From positions 44,318,359 to 44,382,358 of the forward strand of contig CAMZMU010000080.1 of the NCBI GenBank assembly GCA_947311845.1: 64,000 bases of DNA, in the 5' to 3' direction. Positions 1 to 10,016 of the stretch are shown in pieces (the first letter of the stretch is position 1; each line of letters starts with the position of its first letter). The notes under the pieces were generated by a model. It was not told the origin of the DNA, ran no database searches, and saw nothing but the letters and a program-made list of their open reading frames with translations. A program made the translations under genes and the position numbers. This DNA is from Poa pratensis. Lineage: Eukaryota > Streptophyta > Magnoliopsida > Poales > Poaceae.

Positions 1-242
1 GTGCTAAACAAAAGTAGCAATGACTGAGTAGTAGGATAGATAGAAAATGCTTATCTTTCAGCTCAGCCTCCAGAATGGCTTATCAAGATGGCCTTGGAAT
101 GATCCAAGAAAGCTGTGTTGATGGGGCCATTTGATGCACTGGATGCTAGAAGAATGACATAAAACTTCCTCTACCACTTTGCCAAGAAATGTAAAGCCGT
201 GTGATGCGCTTCTTATAAAAAAACAATTGTATTTGTTAGTGA
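1..242. repeat. Distal upstream duplicated block, copy 1 (part a)
   Basis: This non-coding stretch matches 13313-13553 along its whole length, with scattered substitutions and small indels. Shared words include CTTATCTTTCAGCTCAGCCT and CCAGAATGGCTTAT. The match begins at the first base of the window, so the duplicated block probably continues to the left. With part b (1609-1772) it supports a segmental duplication that also produced the two XTH genes. No coding potential was recognised. Confidence 0.85.
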
Positions 243-748
243 TTGGATATCATCGTTATGCGCCAAAAAATAGGATGGAAGCCCTGGGAGGTGACCTAGT
301 TTCTGCTGCTGCCACCCTCCCCGGTCCCTCCCCTTCCCGGAAGTGTTGCAACTCGGCGGAAGGTGCGGAAAAGGCTACACCTGGCGTGCTTGGCGGTGTC
401 GGGGCACTGCAAGTGGGAGAATTCGGGATCGCGAGTCTGTGGCAGCTCTGTGATGTACTAATCCGAGAACTTCTCCGAAGTATCTGAGAGGAAGTGGCTT
501 CCCCGATGATTCTTCCGGTGACGTGGGTTATTGTTGCAACGTGAAGGCATTGACAACTAGGGATGACAAGACAACTCTTGATGCCAATGACGTCTCAGAG
601 GCGTAGTGGTCCCTTGGTGCCGTGTACGCGACACCCTCTCCTTGATTAGGTTCACTCTGTGGCATGGTGGCGGTGCTAGACCTAGTGCTCTACATCGGGC
701 AGCTCGTTACCATTGTTGTTGTCGACATGGCCGCACATGACTACAAAC
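243..748. other. Non-coding interval, no recognised gene
   Basis: GC-rich sequence with only short, unsupported reading frames. A 102-codon frame at 179-487 starts inside the duplicated block and shows no recognisable domain. At 295-345 there is weak similarity to 13550-13600, the continuation of the duplicated block, after which the two copies diverge. Confidence 0.5.
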
Positions 749-1231
749 TTTGTCTAAGTGCCTTGATCTGGTAGGGCGATGCCCTTGCTCAGCGGCATGA
801 TCTGACAAGTGGGGTCATGGTGAAGGACGCTGGGGCAGCGTCCATGAGGTCGTGGTTAGCGGATTTACGGTGGCTTTAAACGACGGACATATGTGTTTCA
901 CCTTGTGTCATCGATCCCGCTCCCATCTGAAGGATCCAACAACTCGACTATAGGAGGTAGGTGAATAGGTGAATACAAAATTTACTTTCTTTCGTATCAA
1001 ATTTGTCCAAGTGCTAGATCTGGTAGATGGCGGGGCCCTTGCTCAGGTGCATTATCTGACCGTGGGTTCATGGTGAAGGATGTTGGGGCAGCAGCCACGA
1101 GGTTGTGGTCATGTCTGAAACGGCGGACATATTTGTTTCACCTTGTGTCATCCCTCCTCTTCCCATCTGAAGGGACGAACGGAGGTGGGTGAATAGGTGA
1201 ATACAGATTTTACTTTCTTTCATATCAAATT
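749..1231. repeat. Two-copy tandem repeat (about 250 bp unit)
   Basis: Copy 1 covers about 749-1001 and copy 2 about 1002-1231. Both run from TTTGTC(T/C)AAGTG through GATCTGGTAG, CCCTTGCTCAG, TTCACCTTGTGTCATC and GGTGAATAGGTGAATACA to a TACTTTCTTTC(G/A)TATCAAAT end. They differ by many substitutions and indels, so the duplication is old. No gene is visible in either copy. Confidence 0.8.
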
Positions 1232-1608
1232 AGGAATAACACAAATATAGGTTATCTAGAGCATGTAGCTAGGTGAGCAACCTAAACGGTAGAAATATGT
1301 TAACTTGTGACTTTCTCTCAGTGACTTTGGGTGAATGGTCGTAACTCGTTTGGAAGGGCCGAAACCCACAAGATTTACGACTACTTTTGTTAGAAAGGAC
1401 AGGATTTCATTGAAGCGTAACAATTATGCTAAAATATTATGTAGTATAATTTGGTGAGTGGACCGACACCCAAGTGGTTTCTCTTTGATGTCACTATAGA
1501 CGTGCATGTTCTCTTACGTGTCATGTCGACGTGGCAAGTTTCCCGCACGAAATCTCAGTTCTGACATGGGACCTACTCATACTGTTATCATGGGCAAATG
1601 GTTTCCAT
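1232..1608. other. Non-coding interval, nothing recognised
   Basis: AT-moderate sequence without a supported reading frame, terminal inverted repeats or poly(A) tail. It separates the tandem repeat from the second part of the duplicated upstream block. Confidence 0.5.
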
Positions 1609-1772
1609 GAACACTTCAACGTTGGCCTGATGGGACCTACATGTCAACCTGACATTCTATTGGGGCCACATGAATCTAAATATCCTAGCGTGAAAGCAAA
1701 AATAATGTATGAGGTTGAAATTGAACCGAAGACCTCCTGCTAGTGCCACTAACCAACAGGCAACAGGTTCAG
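1609..1772. repeat. Distal upstream duplicated block, copy 1 (part b)
   Basis: Matches 13639-13793, with shared words CTACATGTCAACCTGACATT, AATCTAAATATCCTAGCGTG and the ACCTCCTGCTA end. In the second copy parts a and b are nearly adjacent. Either copy 1 gained about 1.3 kb between them, including the tandem repeat, or copy 2 lost it. No coding function is inferred. Confidence 0.85.
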
Positions 1773-1805
1773 GTGGTCCTATAAATCGCCCGTAGCGAGT
1801 CTGGA

Positions 1806-2922
1806 TTTTTTTTTTTATAAACAAAGGCAAAAGTTTTGTCTCATTCATTAATTAAGAAGAAGGTGTCCGGTTTATTAGTGGAAGAAACCGGACGAAAACC
1901 ATACAACAAAAACCAACACCACAGGGAGAGCCCACACAACCATAGAGAGCAACATCTAAGGCAAGCAACACACATAGCAACAACCTCCCTCTACCTATAA
2001 CAACCGTGAACTGAAGATAACTCTAGGACTACACATCTGTCGAAGGTTTCTTTGCTATTTCCCTCTTTCTTCTCTTGCCTTGATAGTAGCCGTCTTGAGA
2101 GACTTCTCCACCTTTCTGATTAGGTACTCTGAAGCATTCCCTGCCAAGACGCAAGCAATATCCTTGCCATATCCAGTACTAGTCGCCTCTAAACAGGCGA
2201 GTAAGCCACAAAATTCTTTAGCAAAAAGGGCCTCGGAGTAAGGAGCCAACACTACTCCACTGTCCACAGAGGGCGTTGAGGCCATCGCCAAAGCCTCTAA
2301 CGAGCTCAACTCCATTGGAAGCACAATAGATGAATCCCCACATGACTCCTGAAGCTTTGGAGCCAAGATCTCACCACTGTCCTCGCTCGGAGGGGCGAAA
2401 GTCGCAACAAGCTGCGGCGATGGGCAAGGACTGCCACGAGGTGAGAAGCAATCATAGTGAAGTGCTTCCTCAACCACAGACGACTTCTGCTCAACGGAGT
2501 CAAGCGGAAACAAAGCCTCCCCCTGGGTGAGCCCCATGCCATCAGAACCACATGCCTCCGTGGGCTGCAAAGGATGACCATCAACGCCTGCCAACAACAA
2601 CTTAGAGCTGCCACCTATTCACGAAGAGAGCGAGATGCCTCCTCAATGTGGTCAGCGACCAGCTGGCAGAGCTCCAAACGCAACAAGCATAGTGGAATTG
2701 AAAGACAGAGTCACTGAACTCCTCGCAACACCTAGGAGAGAGCCTTGGCTGCACCGCAGGACACAACGAAGAGTGGCACACAACCTCGGACAGACTCTGA
2801 GGCGAAAAATGCATATATCTATAATTTCTGGACTTCGCACCTCGTTTCGGCAACGCAGCGAACTCCACGAGACGAGAATCATACACAAACCCGACATAGC
2901 CGTTTGTGTATACCGCATCCAT
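1806..2922 (-). mobile_element. Poly(A)-tailed retroelement remnant, minus strand
   Basis: Read on the minus strand, a 181-codon open frame (2600-2055) ends about 240 bp before a poly(A) tail, seen as a T run at 1806-1816 on the plus strand. The 3' untranslated part contains AATAAACCGGAC and ends AATTAATGAATGAGACAAAAC before the tail, a style common in grass non-LTR elements. The encoded peptide is acidic with no domain I can name. Short minus-strand frames upstream to about 2922 look like the broken remainder. No target-site duplication was found, so the 5' limit is uncertain. It lies between the duplicated upstream block and the XTH pseudogene promoter. Confidence 0.5.
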
Positions 2923-2996
2923 TCACAAAACGTGCCGTGCGATGGAGGACGGACCATACCATAACATAGCACCGCAGTCCGCAGGGCAGTAGTGTA

Positions 2997-3004
2997 CTAT
3001 AAAG
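2997..3004 (+). promoter_or_regulatory. TATA box of the XTH pseudogene
   Basis: The sequence CTATAAAG lies about 92 bp upstream of the XTH start codon at 3096, a normal distance for a plant core promoter with a short 5' leader. The assignment rests on sequence and spacing only. Confidence 0.6.
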
Positions 3005-3772
3005 CCGCACCAGCTCCTGCACCGAAACAGCACTACACCACCATCAAAGCACTGGTACAGAGGAAGCAGAGGAGCAAAACGTACGCATTAACAACATGGC
3101 AAGGTCTCTGTGCTTGGCCGTCCTGGCCCTCGTCGCCGTCGTTTTGGAGGCCAGGTTACCGACAAGTTCGACATGGTCGGCTCCGGCGACAAGGTGCAAG
3201 TGAAAGAAGACAGCAAGACGAGGACGTCTCGCTCATTATGGACCGTGGCTCCGGTGGCGCCGGCTTCACCTCCAAGGACAAGTACCTCTACGGCGAGTTC
3301 AGCGTCCAGATGAAGCTCATCGGCGGCAACTCCGCCGGCACCGTCACCTCCTTCTATGTAAGCTTGAGTAGCTACCCGACCACTTCTTCTTAATTAGTCA
3401 ACTTTCAATGGTTCTGAGCTGACTCTGTTTGACTATGTTGTGTAGCTGACGTCCGGGGAAGGTGATGGCCATGACGAGATCGACATCGAGTTCATGGAAA
3501 CTCGACCGGCGACCCGTACGTGATGAACACTAACGTCTGGGCCAGCGGCGATGGCAAGAAGGAGCACCAGTTCTACCTCTGGTTCGACCCCAGCGCCGAC
3601 TTCCACACCTACAAGATCGTCTGGAACCCCAAGAACATCATGTACGTATCCATCTTTCCTGCTTCCCCCCTAATCGACGTTTCATCTTCAATCGATCCAT
3701 GGATCATAACGAAATACCTATGGTGGATTCATCAGATTCCAGGTCGACGATGTTCCGGTAAGGACGTTCAAG

Positions 3773-3785
3773 AAGTACGACGACC
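3773..3785. repeat. Target-site duplication of the LINE in XTH exon 3, left copy
   Basis: AAGTACGACGACC at 3773-3785 is repeated exactly at 5021-5033. The duplicated bases belong to the XTH codons for Lys-Tyr-Asp-Asp. The 13-bp length and the poly(A) next to the right copy are typical of LINE integration. Confidence 0.93.
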
Positions 3786-5020
3786 ACAAGGTTTTGGGAG
3801 GACACCATGGATCATAGCAAATGGTTGTTCAAACTTTTAAACGAGGAAGGGGTGTGGCAGGAGCTGCTACAAAACAAATACCTTCAAAGTAAAACTCTAG
3901 TTCAAGTAGAAGCTCAACCTACTGATTCTCCCTTTTGGAAGGGACTAATGAGAGTCAAAGATGACTTCTTTAGTAGAGGGTCTTTTGTAGTTGATAATGG
4001 GAAACCACAAGGTTTTGGGAGGACACTTGGTTGGGTGATTCCCCTTTAATGAACCAATATCGTTATTGTATAACATTGTGCAGCACCAGCATGTTTCGGT
4101 TCATGATGTGCTTCATAATGCGCCTCCACTAAATATAGGATTTAGGAGGGCCCTGGGGGGAACAAATGGGAGATGTGGTCTCATTTGTGCCTTAGATTGA
4201 TGGAGGTAACGTTGAATGATGTTCCTGATTGTTTTAAGTGGAAGCTGACCCAAAATGGGTAATTCACAGTAAAATCTATGTATGAGGACCTGATGAATGG
4301 TCATACTAGATATTTACAGAAGTATCTTTGGAAATTAAAAATACCGCAAAAGATTAAAATATTTATGTGGTTCCTTCATCGAAAAGTCTTGTTAACAAAA
4401 GACAATCTTGCTAAAAAGAATTAGCATGGTAGCTCACATTGTTCTTTTTGTGGGAATGATGAGAGTATTGAACACCTTTTATTTCTTGCCCTTTTGCAAA
4501 CTTGTATGGCGTGTAGTCTTTTGTACATATAATATCCCTCCTCCTACTAATGTCACAAACATGTTTGGGAATTGGTTGCGGGGGATGGACAAAAATACCA
4601 AAGATAGGATTCGTATAGGCGTTTCAACTATTTGTTGGTCTATTTGGAATTGTCGAAATGATATTGTTTTTAACAGAAAGGATAATTTTCATGTATTATA
4701 GGTTATTCACAGGGCGGTGCACTGGATACAGTTATGGGCTTTCCTGCTGCTTTCGGACCAGCGGGACCTTATGGTGTCTGGGTGCTCGAGACTTCTGCGC
4801 GTGGCACATGATTTTTTCTCCCGACATACGTGGCAACATATTAGTCGGCTTTCGCAGTTCTACTTAAGTTTGTCTTTGTCGGTTGAAGCCTGTCTCTATC
4901 TTTGCGCTTTTTGAGATGTAAGCACGAATAAGATACTTCTAAACTCTGTAATAATCGGCGGTGTGCAACACTTGATGCAGAGGCTGGGATTAATAAAATT
5001 CTCTTTTCTAAAATAAAAAA
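3786..5020 (+). mobile_element. 5'-truncated LINE (non-LTR retrotransposon) in XTH exon 3
   Basis: A 1,235-bp insertion flanked by 13-bp direct repeats and ending in a poly(A) stretch (about 5010-5020) after the 3' end TTAATAAAATTCTC. It retains the C-terminal part of a LINE ORF2: a frame at 3807-4049 includes WKGLMRVKDDFF, and scattered frames at 4270-4700 resemble the zinc-binding region after reverse transcriptase (VPQKIKIFMWFLH-like). Endonuclease and catalytic RT domains are missing, as expected for 5' truncation. The coding remnants have several frameshifts. The first 20 or so bases copy an internal segment (see findings). Confidence 0.9.
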
Positions 5021-5033
5021 AAGTACGACGACC
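5021..5033. repeat. Target-site duplication of the LINE in XTH exon 3, right copy
   Basis: AAGTACGACGACC, an exact copy of 3773-3785, directly after the LINE poly(A). The XTH reading frame resumes from here. Confidence 0.93.
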
Positions 5034-5356
5034 TGCCATTCCCGAGCAGCAAGCCCATGACCCTGCACGCGACGCTGTGGGACGGCAGCTACTGGGCGAC
5101 CCGGAACGGTGCCGTTAAGATCGACTGGAGCCAGGCTCCCTTCGTCGGCAACTACCGCGGCTCCTCCCACGGCTGCGTCAACAACGGTGGCTCGTCGGCG
5201 TGCCCCACTGGTAGCGATGCCTGGATGAACCAGGAGCTAGACAGCAAGCAACTCGGCACCGTTGCCTGGGCCGAGAGCAAGTACATGTCCTATAACTACT
5301 GTAAGGATGGCTGGCGGTTCCCGCAGGGCTTCCCCGCCGAGTGCTCCCGCAACTGA

Positions 5357-7105
5357 TGGATCATCAAGTTGGATCGATTGATTTCTTTCTTTCTCGTAAT
5401 TGCTGTTCTTGTCACGGACATACCTTATACCATACTAGTGCCACTTGGCCCATTTCCGCATGTACATTTTGCCAAGGATTTCTTCTTCTCGATTTGATTA
5501 ATCCACAGTCTTGTTCTTCTGCTGAAGAAAGTGAGAGTGTACACGTGATTATGAGTAAATAAACCATTATCTATAGCTGTAAGCTTGGTTGGCTGCGTGA
5601 AATGTGAGACTACCTGCCGCTCCGCTATAGCCATTTACCGTCCGATTAACATGAACGGCTCAGACGCGTGCACATGTTCTGGTCGCGGCCCGGGCTGGCG
5701 CCGCGTGGAGAAGACGGACCCGGCGTCTCTTGGAAACAGTGGAGGAAGAGGATGAGGATGCGGCGAAGATCCCGGCATGTGCTGCACAGGGTGGGCAAGC
5801 AGATGTATCCGGCGGTCTGGCCAACGTACTCTGCTGCTATCCGTTCTACTCTGGGCAAATGAATCACTACATCATCGATGTGATTGTCCTTGTTGAGCGA
5901 CAGCAGTAAGCTGCAGTGCTCCCATCTTGATTTCTTCCTGTATGTCTTTCAATTGCTCAAGAGAAAAGATAGTTGCTGTCACAGATAGGCATTTTTTTTC
6001 TGAAAGTAAATTTCATCATTAGTATTTATGTTTGTGTCAAGTATTAAGTAGTAGTGCATGCTTGTTTATGCATAGTGTCAGAGAACCAAATTCTGTAGCC
6101 TTTTCATTTGTACAATGAAGCTTGTTCAGCATGGTTGTTAATTGCTCCATTATCCGAACTTGTGGAATTACCCAGGAAGTATGGATTTCTATAGGTCATG
6201 GATGATGTTAGTAATTTGTATCTCCCCTCATAAATCTTTGCGCAATTTGTTAGTAATCGATTTTGTTGCAATTTTCCTTGTCAAGGCACATGGAACGGTT
6301 GTTGTGGTGGTGCACCTGAGCTGTTTGAATGTGAGAATGAAATCTACATAAGTGTGGGCACCGTAAGCAAGGCTGCTGGCTAATCTACTCTTTAGTAAGA
6401 TATCTGCCAAGGAAACGGCTGCTAATAGTGCATATTAAACTCTGGAAATGAACATGTAGGTCTTCCATTAACCTGAAAAGATTGCGTGAAATATCTGCTT
6501 CAATTCTTTTCACTTATATGCACAGAGCAATATGTAAATCAAGTCTGATAACGAATGTGGAAACATACACTTAGATCAGGCTGTCTGCAATTTGTGAATT
6601 CATGAAAACGTACACTTCAGTACAGGTTGCCAGTCTGATGCCTTTTCCGTTGAACTACTGATTTTAGTAGAAAACGAGGTCACATAATGTGATTTTAAAG
6701 GTTATGGGTCATGCCATCGAAGTTAATTATGAAAATTTTGCACTGCAGTGCCTCATGCTTATAAATTCAATGAGCAGTTGATATTTGTTATGCACATATG
6801 CAACACTCTGTATGGTACTGGACACATGAATATCAGCACTCAAAACTGCATGGCTTCCCTGCACTTTTGTTGATATGGTACCTAGATAGTTTACGGGTTT
6901 ATAACAAATAATTTGCAATCTATTGTGCAGCACTCGATGGAAGAGTTTGATTCAGTCGCGAGGTCATTCATTCATATTTTCAACTGCTTACCGGTGCCAG
7001 TTGTTGCTTCTGTTCATGTTAAAATTCACAACTTACCACCTTTATGGCAGATTAATGTCAATTTCCTATCTCCTAACATAAAATTTGGTGCGCCTCATTT
7101 TACAG
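5357..7105. other. Downstream flank of XTH pseudogene; intron-like sequence before the HCF107-like exon
   Basis: The first 300 bp are the 3' flank of the XTH pseudogene and share short words with the 3' flank of the intact copy (AGTGCCA(C/T)TT near 5440 and 21543). From about 5640 to 7100 the sequence is AT-rich and intron-like, with a GC-rich patch at 5640-5860 that has open frames but no domain I recognise. It may be an upstream part of the same captured gene, but this is not shown. Confidence 0.4.
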
Positions 7106-7410
7106 GCTTGGGAGTCCTAGAACAGCGCGTTGGTAACTACATAGCTGCCTGGAGATTGTTGATGTCTTCATTGCACATAAACTCTGAGACAGAGGTGACA
7201 TGGTTGACATCGGCGACACTTGAGAAGGAACGGGGAGATCCAATTCGTGCCGAAGAAATACGGGGGTTGCAGGCTATGGCACCTCAACTGATTATTACCT
7301 ATCCTGATAGCATATCAAAGGTCGTGCATGATGCCTCCTGGGTTATGGGCTTAATGGATATCATCAATCCTGCTCTAGAAAGCATGAAGAAGCTCCAGAA
7401 CATAGACTGA
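7106..7410 (+). pseudogene. HCF107-like HAT/TPR protein, C-terminal fragment
   Basis: The open frame ends at 7410 and follows a good splice acceptor (TTTTACAG, ending 7105). It reads like the last half-a-tetratricopeptide (HAT) repeats of plant HCF107-type chloroplast RNA-binding proteins: GVLEQRVGNY, then ATLEKERGDPIRAEEIR, then DASWVMGLMDIINPALESMK near the end. From memory, the family has a short block after AEEIR that differs here. HCF107 proteins stabilise and help translate plastid psbH/petB transcripts. Only about 100 codons are present, no upstream repeats or transit peptide were found, and the frame upstream runs into intron-like sequence. It is most likely a gene fragment moved or duplicated between the two XTH copies. 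Identification is by eye and moderately sure. Confidence 0.5.
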
Positions 7411-7820
7411 CCGTTGGGGTCAGTGAGGCACGATAGAGCAAGGCGGTACCACCACGAGAACTCCTGCAGTTGGAGGTTCCACGACCGAAGGTTCAACAAG
7501 TAATTACGACCTTGACGGCATCACAGCTGAATGTTCAAGCACTTCCTACCTTGACGGCATCGTCGACCGCTGTGTTGCATACACTCGGGAGTCAGAGAGT
7601 GATTTTGACGCCGACAGCTTCTTCAGGAGGAGGCTGGCCCTCGACTCGCCGGAGCTAGATGCGTTGCTGGAGGCCTGGAGGGCTCTGATATGAGGGGAGT
7701 TGTTTCTCAGAGGAGGGCGCGGCGGCTGACCAAGAAACCTCTCCCTCTTCTCCCCGTCCCGTACTTCTTTCTTCAGTTCAGCTTGAGGAGTTGCCCTTTC
7801 TTCCGTCCAGCTTGGCTCCA

Positions 7821-8887
7821 TTGATTCATAGGATAGGAAAGTGTAGGAATAGGAAAGTTATTGGATTGGTATGGCATGTCTAGTTGAATCCTATGGGAAG
7901 ATAAAGTTAATTTGATTGGTGAAGGAATTTTTCCAAGAGGTTGGAGCTCATGTTATTTTCCTATGGAGTTTGCATTACAAGATTCATATAGGAATTTTTA
8001 CTATGGGATATGATCCTATGAATTAACGATTAATCTACTTTTTGTGTCCGTGCCCTAAGGAAAAGTTCTGTTCGGCGGGTGGTTGTACAGATTTTTAGGG
8101 TGGAAAGACCAACGAATGCATGCATGCATGGAATCTTTCCTAAATTAGAAATTTCAAAATGATTTATCTTTTAAACTGTTAATCCAATTGATGATCCGTC
8201 TTTACCGCTGGGTTCGTCTCGATTAGAACTTCAAAACAAGATCCCATCTTAATATGTTTTGACGAAGAAAAAAATCATCGTCATTTGCCAGGTTATTGTA
8301 CTGTATTTTCCATGTTACTACCTAACAGTTACCATTCAAGTAGCACACAATTACCAAATAATTTTTACATGTTGTTCTCGTAGCGATGATATATATGTCC
8401 AAAGAATGAGTATTCGATCCACTCTAAAACACGGAAAAGAGCACATTAACATCAGGAAAGGCTTACATAGGTAAGTGTCGAAGTTTAAAAAATCTGGCAA
8501 CCATTTGATTTTAACCTGGTGACCAACATGACTATATCTGGTGACCAAGTGACTATAATCTGGCAACTATGGTCGGATTTTGTTTGTGTCAAAACATATC
8601 AACATGAGATCTACTTTCGAAGATCTCGGCGCGACAAAGCTAATTGTGAAAACGGATCTGGATTTCGACTTACGGTTTCAGAAATATTTTAAAGTTTGGA
8701 AAGTAAAAAAGAATTCCACGTGGTGGCTGCATGCATGGCTCAATTGCCATATATGATCTATGCCCACGAAGGTCTAATTTAGGGCACGTGCCCTAGTTAG
8801 CACGGTCCATGAATTAAACGGGTTCAAAGGAAAATTCCCATAGGATTTCAACCCTATACCAATTATTTTGGCAATCCTATGAATCAA
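7821..8887. mobile_element. MITE-like DNA element with perfect 14-bp terminal inverted repeats
   Basis: The left end TTGATTCATAGGAT (7821-7834) is the exact reverse complement of the right end ATCCTATGAATCAA (8874-8887). CCTATRGGA-type words recur inside both ends. About 220 bp of left arm and 100 bp of right arm belong to this element, and the middle is occupied by another foldback element. No convincing target-site duplication was seen. No transposase is encoded, so it is non-autonomous. Superfamily not assigned. Confidence 0.7.
8049..8788. mobile_element. Foldback element nested in the MITE
   Basis: An inverted repeat: CGTGCCCTAA (8049-8058) pairs with TTAGGGCACG (8779-8788), and imperfect arms continue inward (GCATGCATGCATGG against its complement near 8730; GATATGTTTTGAC-type words near 8250 against GTCAAAACATATC at 8589). 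The arms are interrupted by mismatches. It appears to have inserted into the surrounding element, whose CCTATGGGA-type ends lie outside it. No open frame of note. Confidence 0.6.
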
Positions 8888-9239
8888 AGAAGCCTGAGGA
8901 GTTGCTCTTTCCACCATGCACAATCATCAATGAATCACTATCATGGTACTGTGGCCTGATAGATAGTAACAAGTAAGACGGCGTACATTTATTATCTCTA
9001 CAACCTAATTCTTTTTAAGGTTCCATGTTGCTCCAACCTATACAATATGTATGCCCTGTTGCAAAGCACGAGATATAACCTTTGGAATAAATGGTGATTG
9101 TTACTGGTCATGCTCCTTCTATATAGATGTTCATGTGGGTTTATTCGGGTTGTTTTGCTCTCTTTTTTTTTTTTTTGAAATTCCATGTTGTGACTATAGA
9201 AGATAAAACGTCGTAGTGGGAAGTGGAAATCTATGTGCG

Positions 9240-9280
<41 letters not shown>

Positions 9281-9919
9281 TAATTTTGTCGTAGATAATT
9301 TAATACGTCAACCTCAGTTAAACTACTACTGAATATTTCATTATAAAAGGGATGATCCAGAGTCGAATGTAATGTTTTCATTCAAGAGTCAAACAATTAA
9401 CTTCTGTTATCCGCTCCGCTGCCTGCAGCAGCTTGTGAGTCCTAAGTTGCCCATGTGTGTTTAGAATTCAGATTGTCCACTTTATTCAAACTTGAAACCA
9501 TGTCGTTGTGTTGGTGTGAGTTTAGTCCAAGAATGCATTATTTACTGGTCTACCACGCCTTTTAGCGTACCCAAATCCACCACGTCTACCACGGAGTACC
9601 AAAACATATTGTAGGCGGCGCGGCGAAGCGCGCTTGTCCGCCTAGTGTAATATTAGGCAGCACAGTCAGCCTGGCGAAAGAACTAGCCATGCAATCGATA
9701 GAAATAAAAAGAAACAGGCACACCGCACGCGATCGTGCCGAGCAGTTAGCGCCACGTCACGTGGAACTCTCCTCCGTTGGTCGATCGATCTACATGTTTC
9801 TCAAGCTCATCCACCACGACGCCACAGCGACATGTCAATCGATCTACATGTTTGACGCCCATCTACAGCTTGGTAGCTAGCTGACTTATGAATCGGTGAC
9901 TGATTTTTTATCTGTACTA
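8888..9919. other. Intergenic stretch, no recognised gene
   Basis: AT-rich DNA with a T run at about 9163-9177, a (TA)n tract, and a GC-rich patch at 9610-9880 with short unsupported frames. No splice-consistent coding sequence was recognised. Confidence 0.5.
9245..9279. repeat. (TA)n microsatellite
   Basis: About 17 uninterrupted TA units. Likely length-polymorphic. Confidence 0.97.
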
Positions 9920-10016
9920 CTCCCTCCATACGAAAAAGGATGTCGCCGGAACGGATGTATCTAGGTGTGAAATAGATACATCCATTCTTGTGACAACTAA
10001 TTCCGGATTGAGGGAG
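9920..10016. mobile_element. Stowaway MITE (97 bp)
   Basis: Starts CTCCCTCCATACG and ends CGGATTGAGGGAG, so the termini are inverted repeats of the Stowaway type (mariner-derived). It is flanked on both sides by the dinucleotide TA (9918-9919 and 10017-10018), the expected target duplication. Confidence 0.9.

Larger units (their letters stand above)
3096..5356 (+). pseudogene. Xyloglucan endotransglucosylase/hydrolase pseudogene with LINE insertion
   Basis: Homologous over its length to the intact XTH at 20433. The inferred exons are 3096-3357, 3446-3641 and 3736-3785 joined to 5034-5356, with GT-AG introns at the same positions as the paralogue. XTH enzymes (GH16) cut and rejoin xyloglucan in the cell wall. 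The catalytic motif HDEIDIEFM is still visible near 3470-3500, and the C-terminal XET domain ends in a conserved Cys-rich tail. It is broken: frameshifts lie near 3140-3149 and 3205-3220 in exon 1, exon 2 has lost one base near 3496 (196 nt against 197 nt in the paralogue), and a 1.2-kb LINE interrupts exon 3. A TATA-like box lies 92 bp upstream. Apart from these lesions exon 3 is only three bases shorter than the intact copy, so decay is recent or modest. Confidence 0.92.

Noticed and set aside
2306..2972. Several overlapping ORFs of 66-109 codons on both strands
   Set aside because: They overlap in many frames within a GC-rich retroelement remnant. None shows a domain or splice signals.
9245..9279. 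Possible CRISPR or functional repeat array
   Set aside because: It is a simple TA microsatellite. No CRISPR-like repeat-spacer structure exists in the window.
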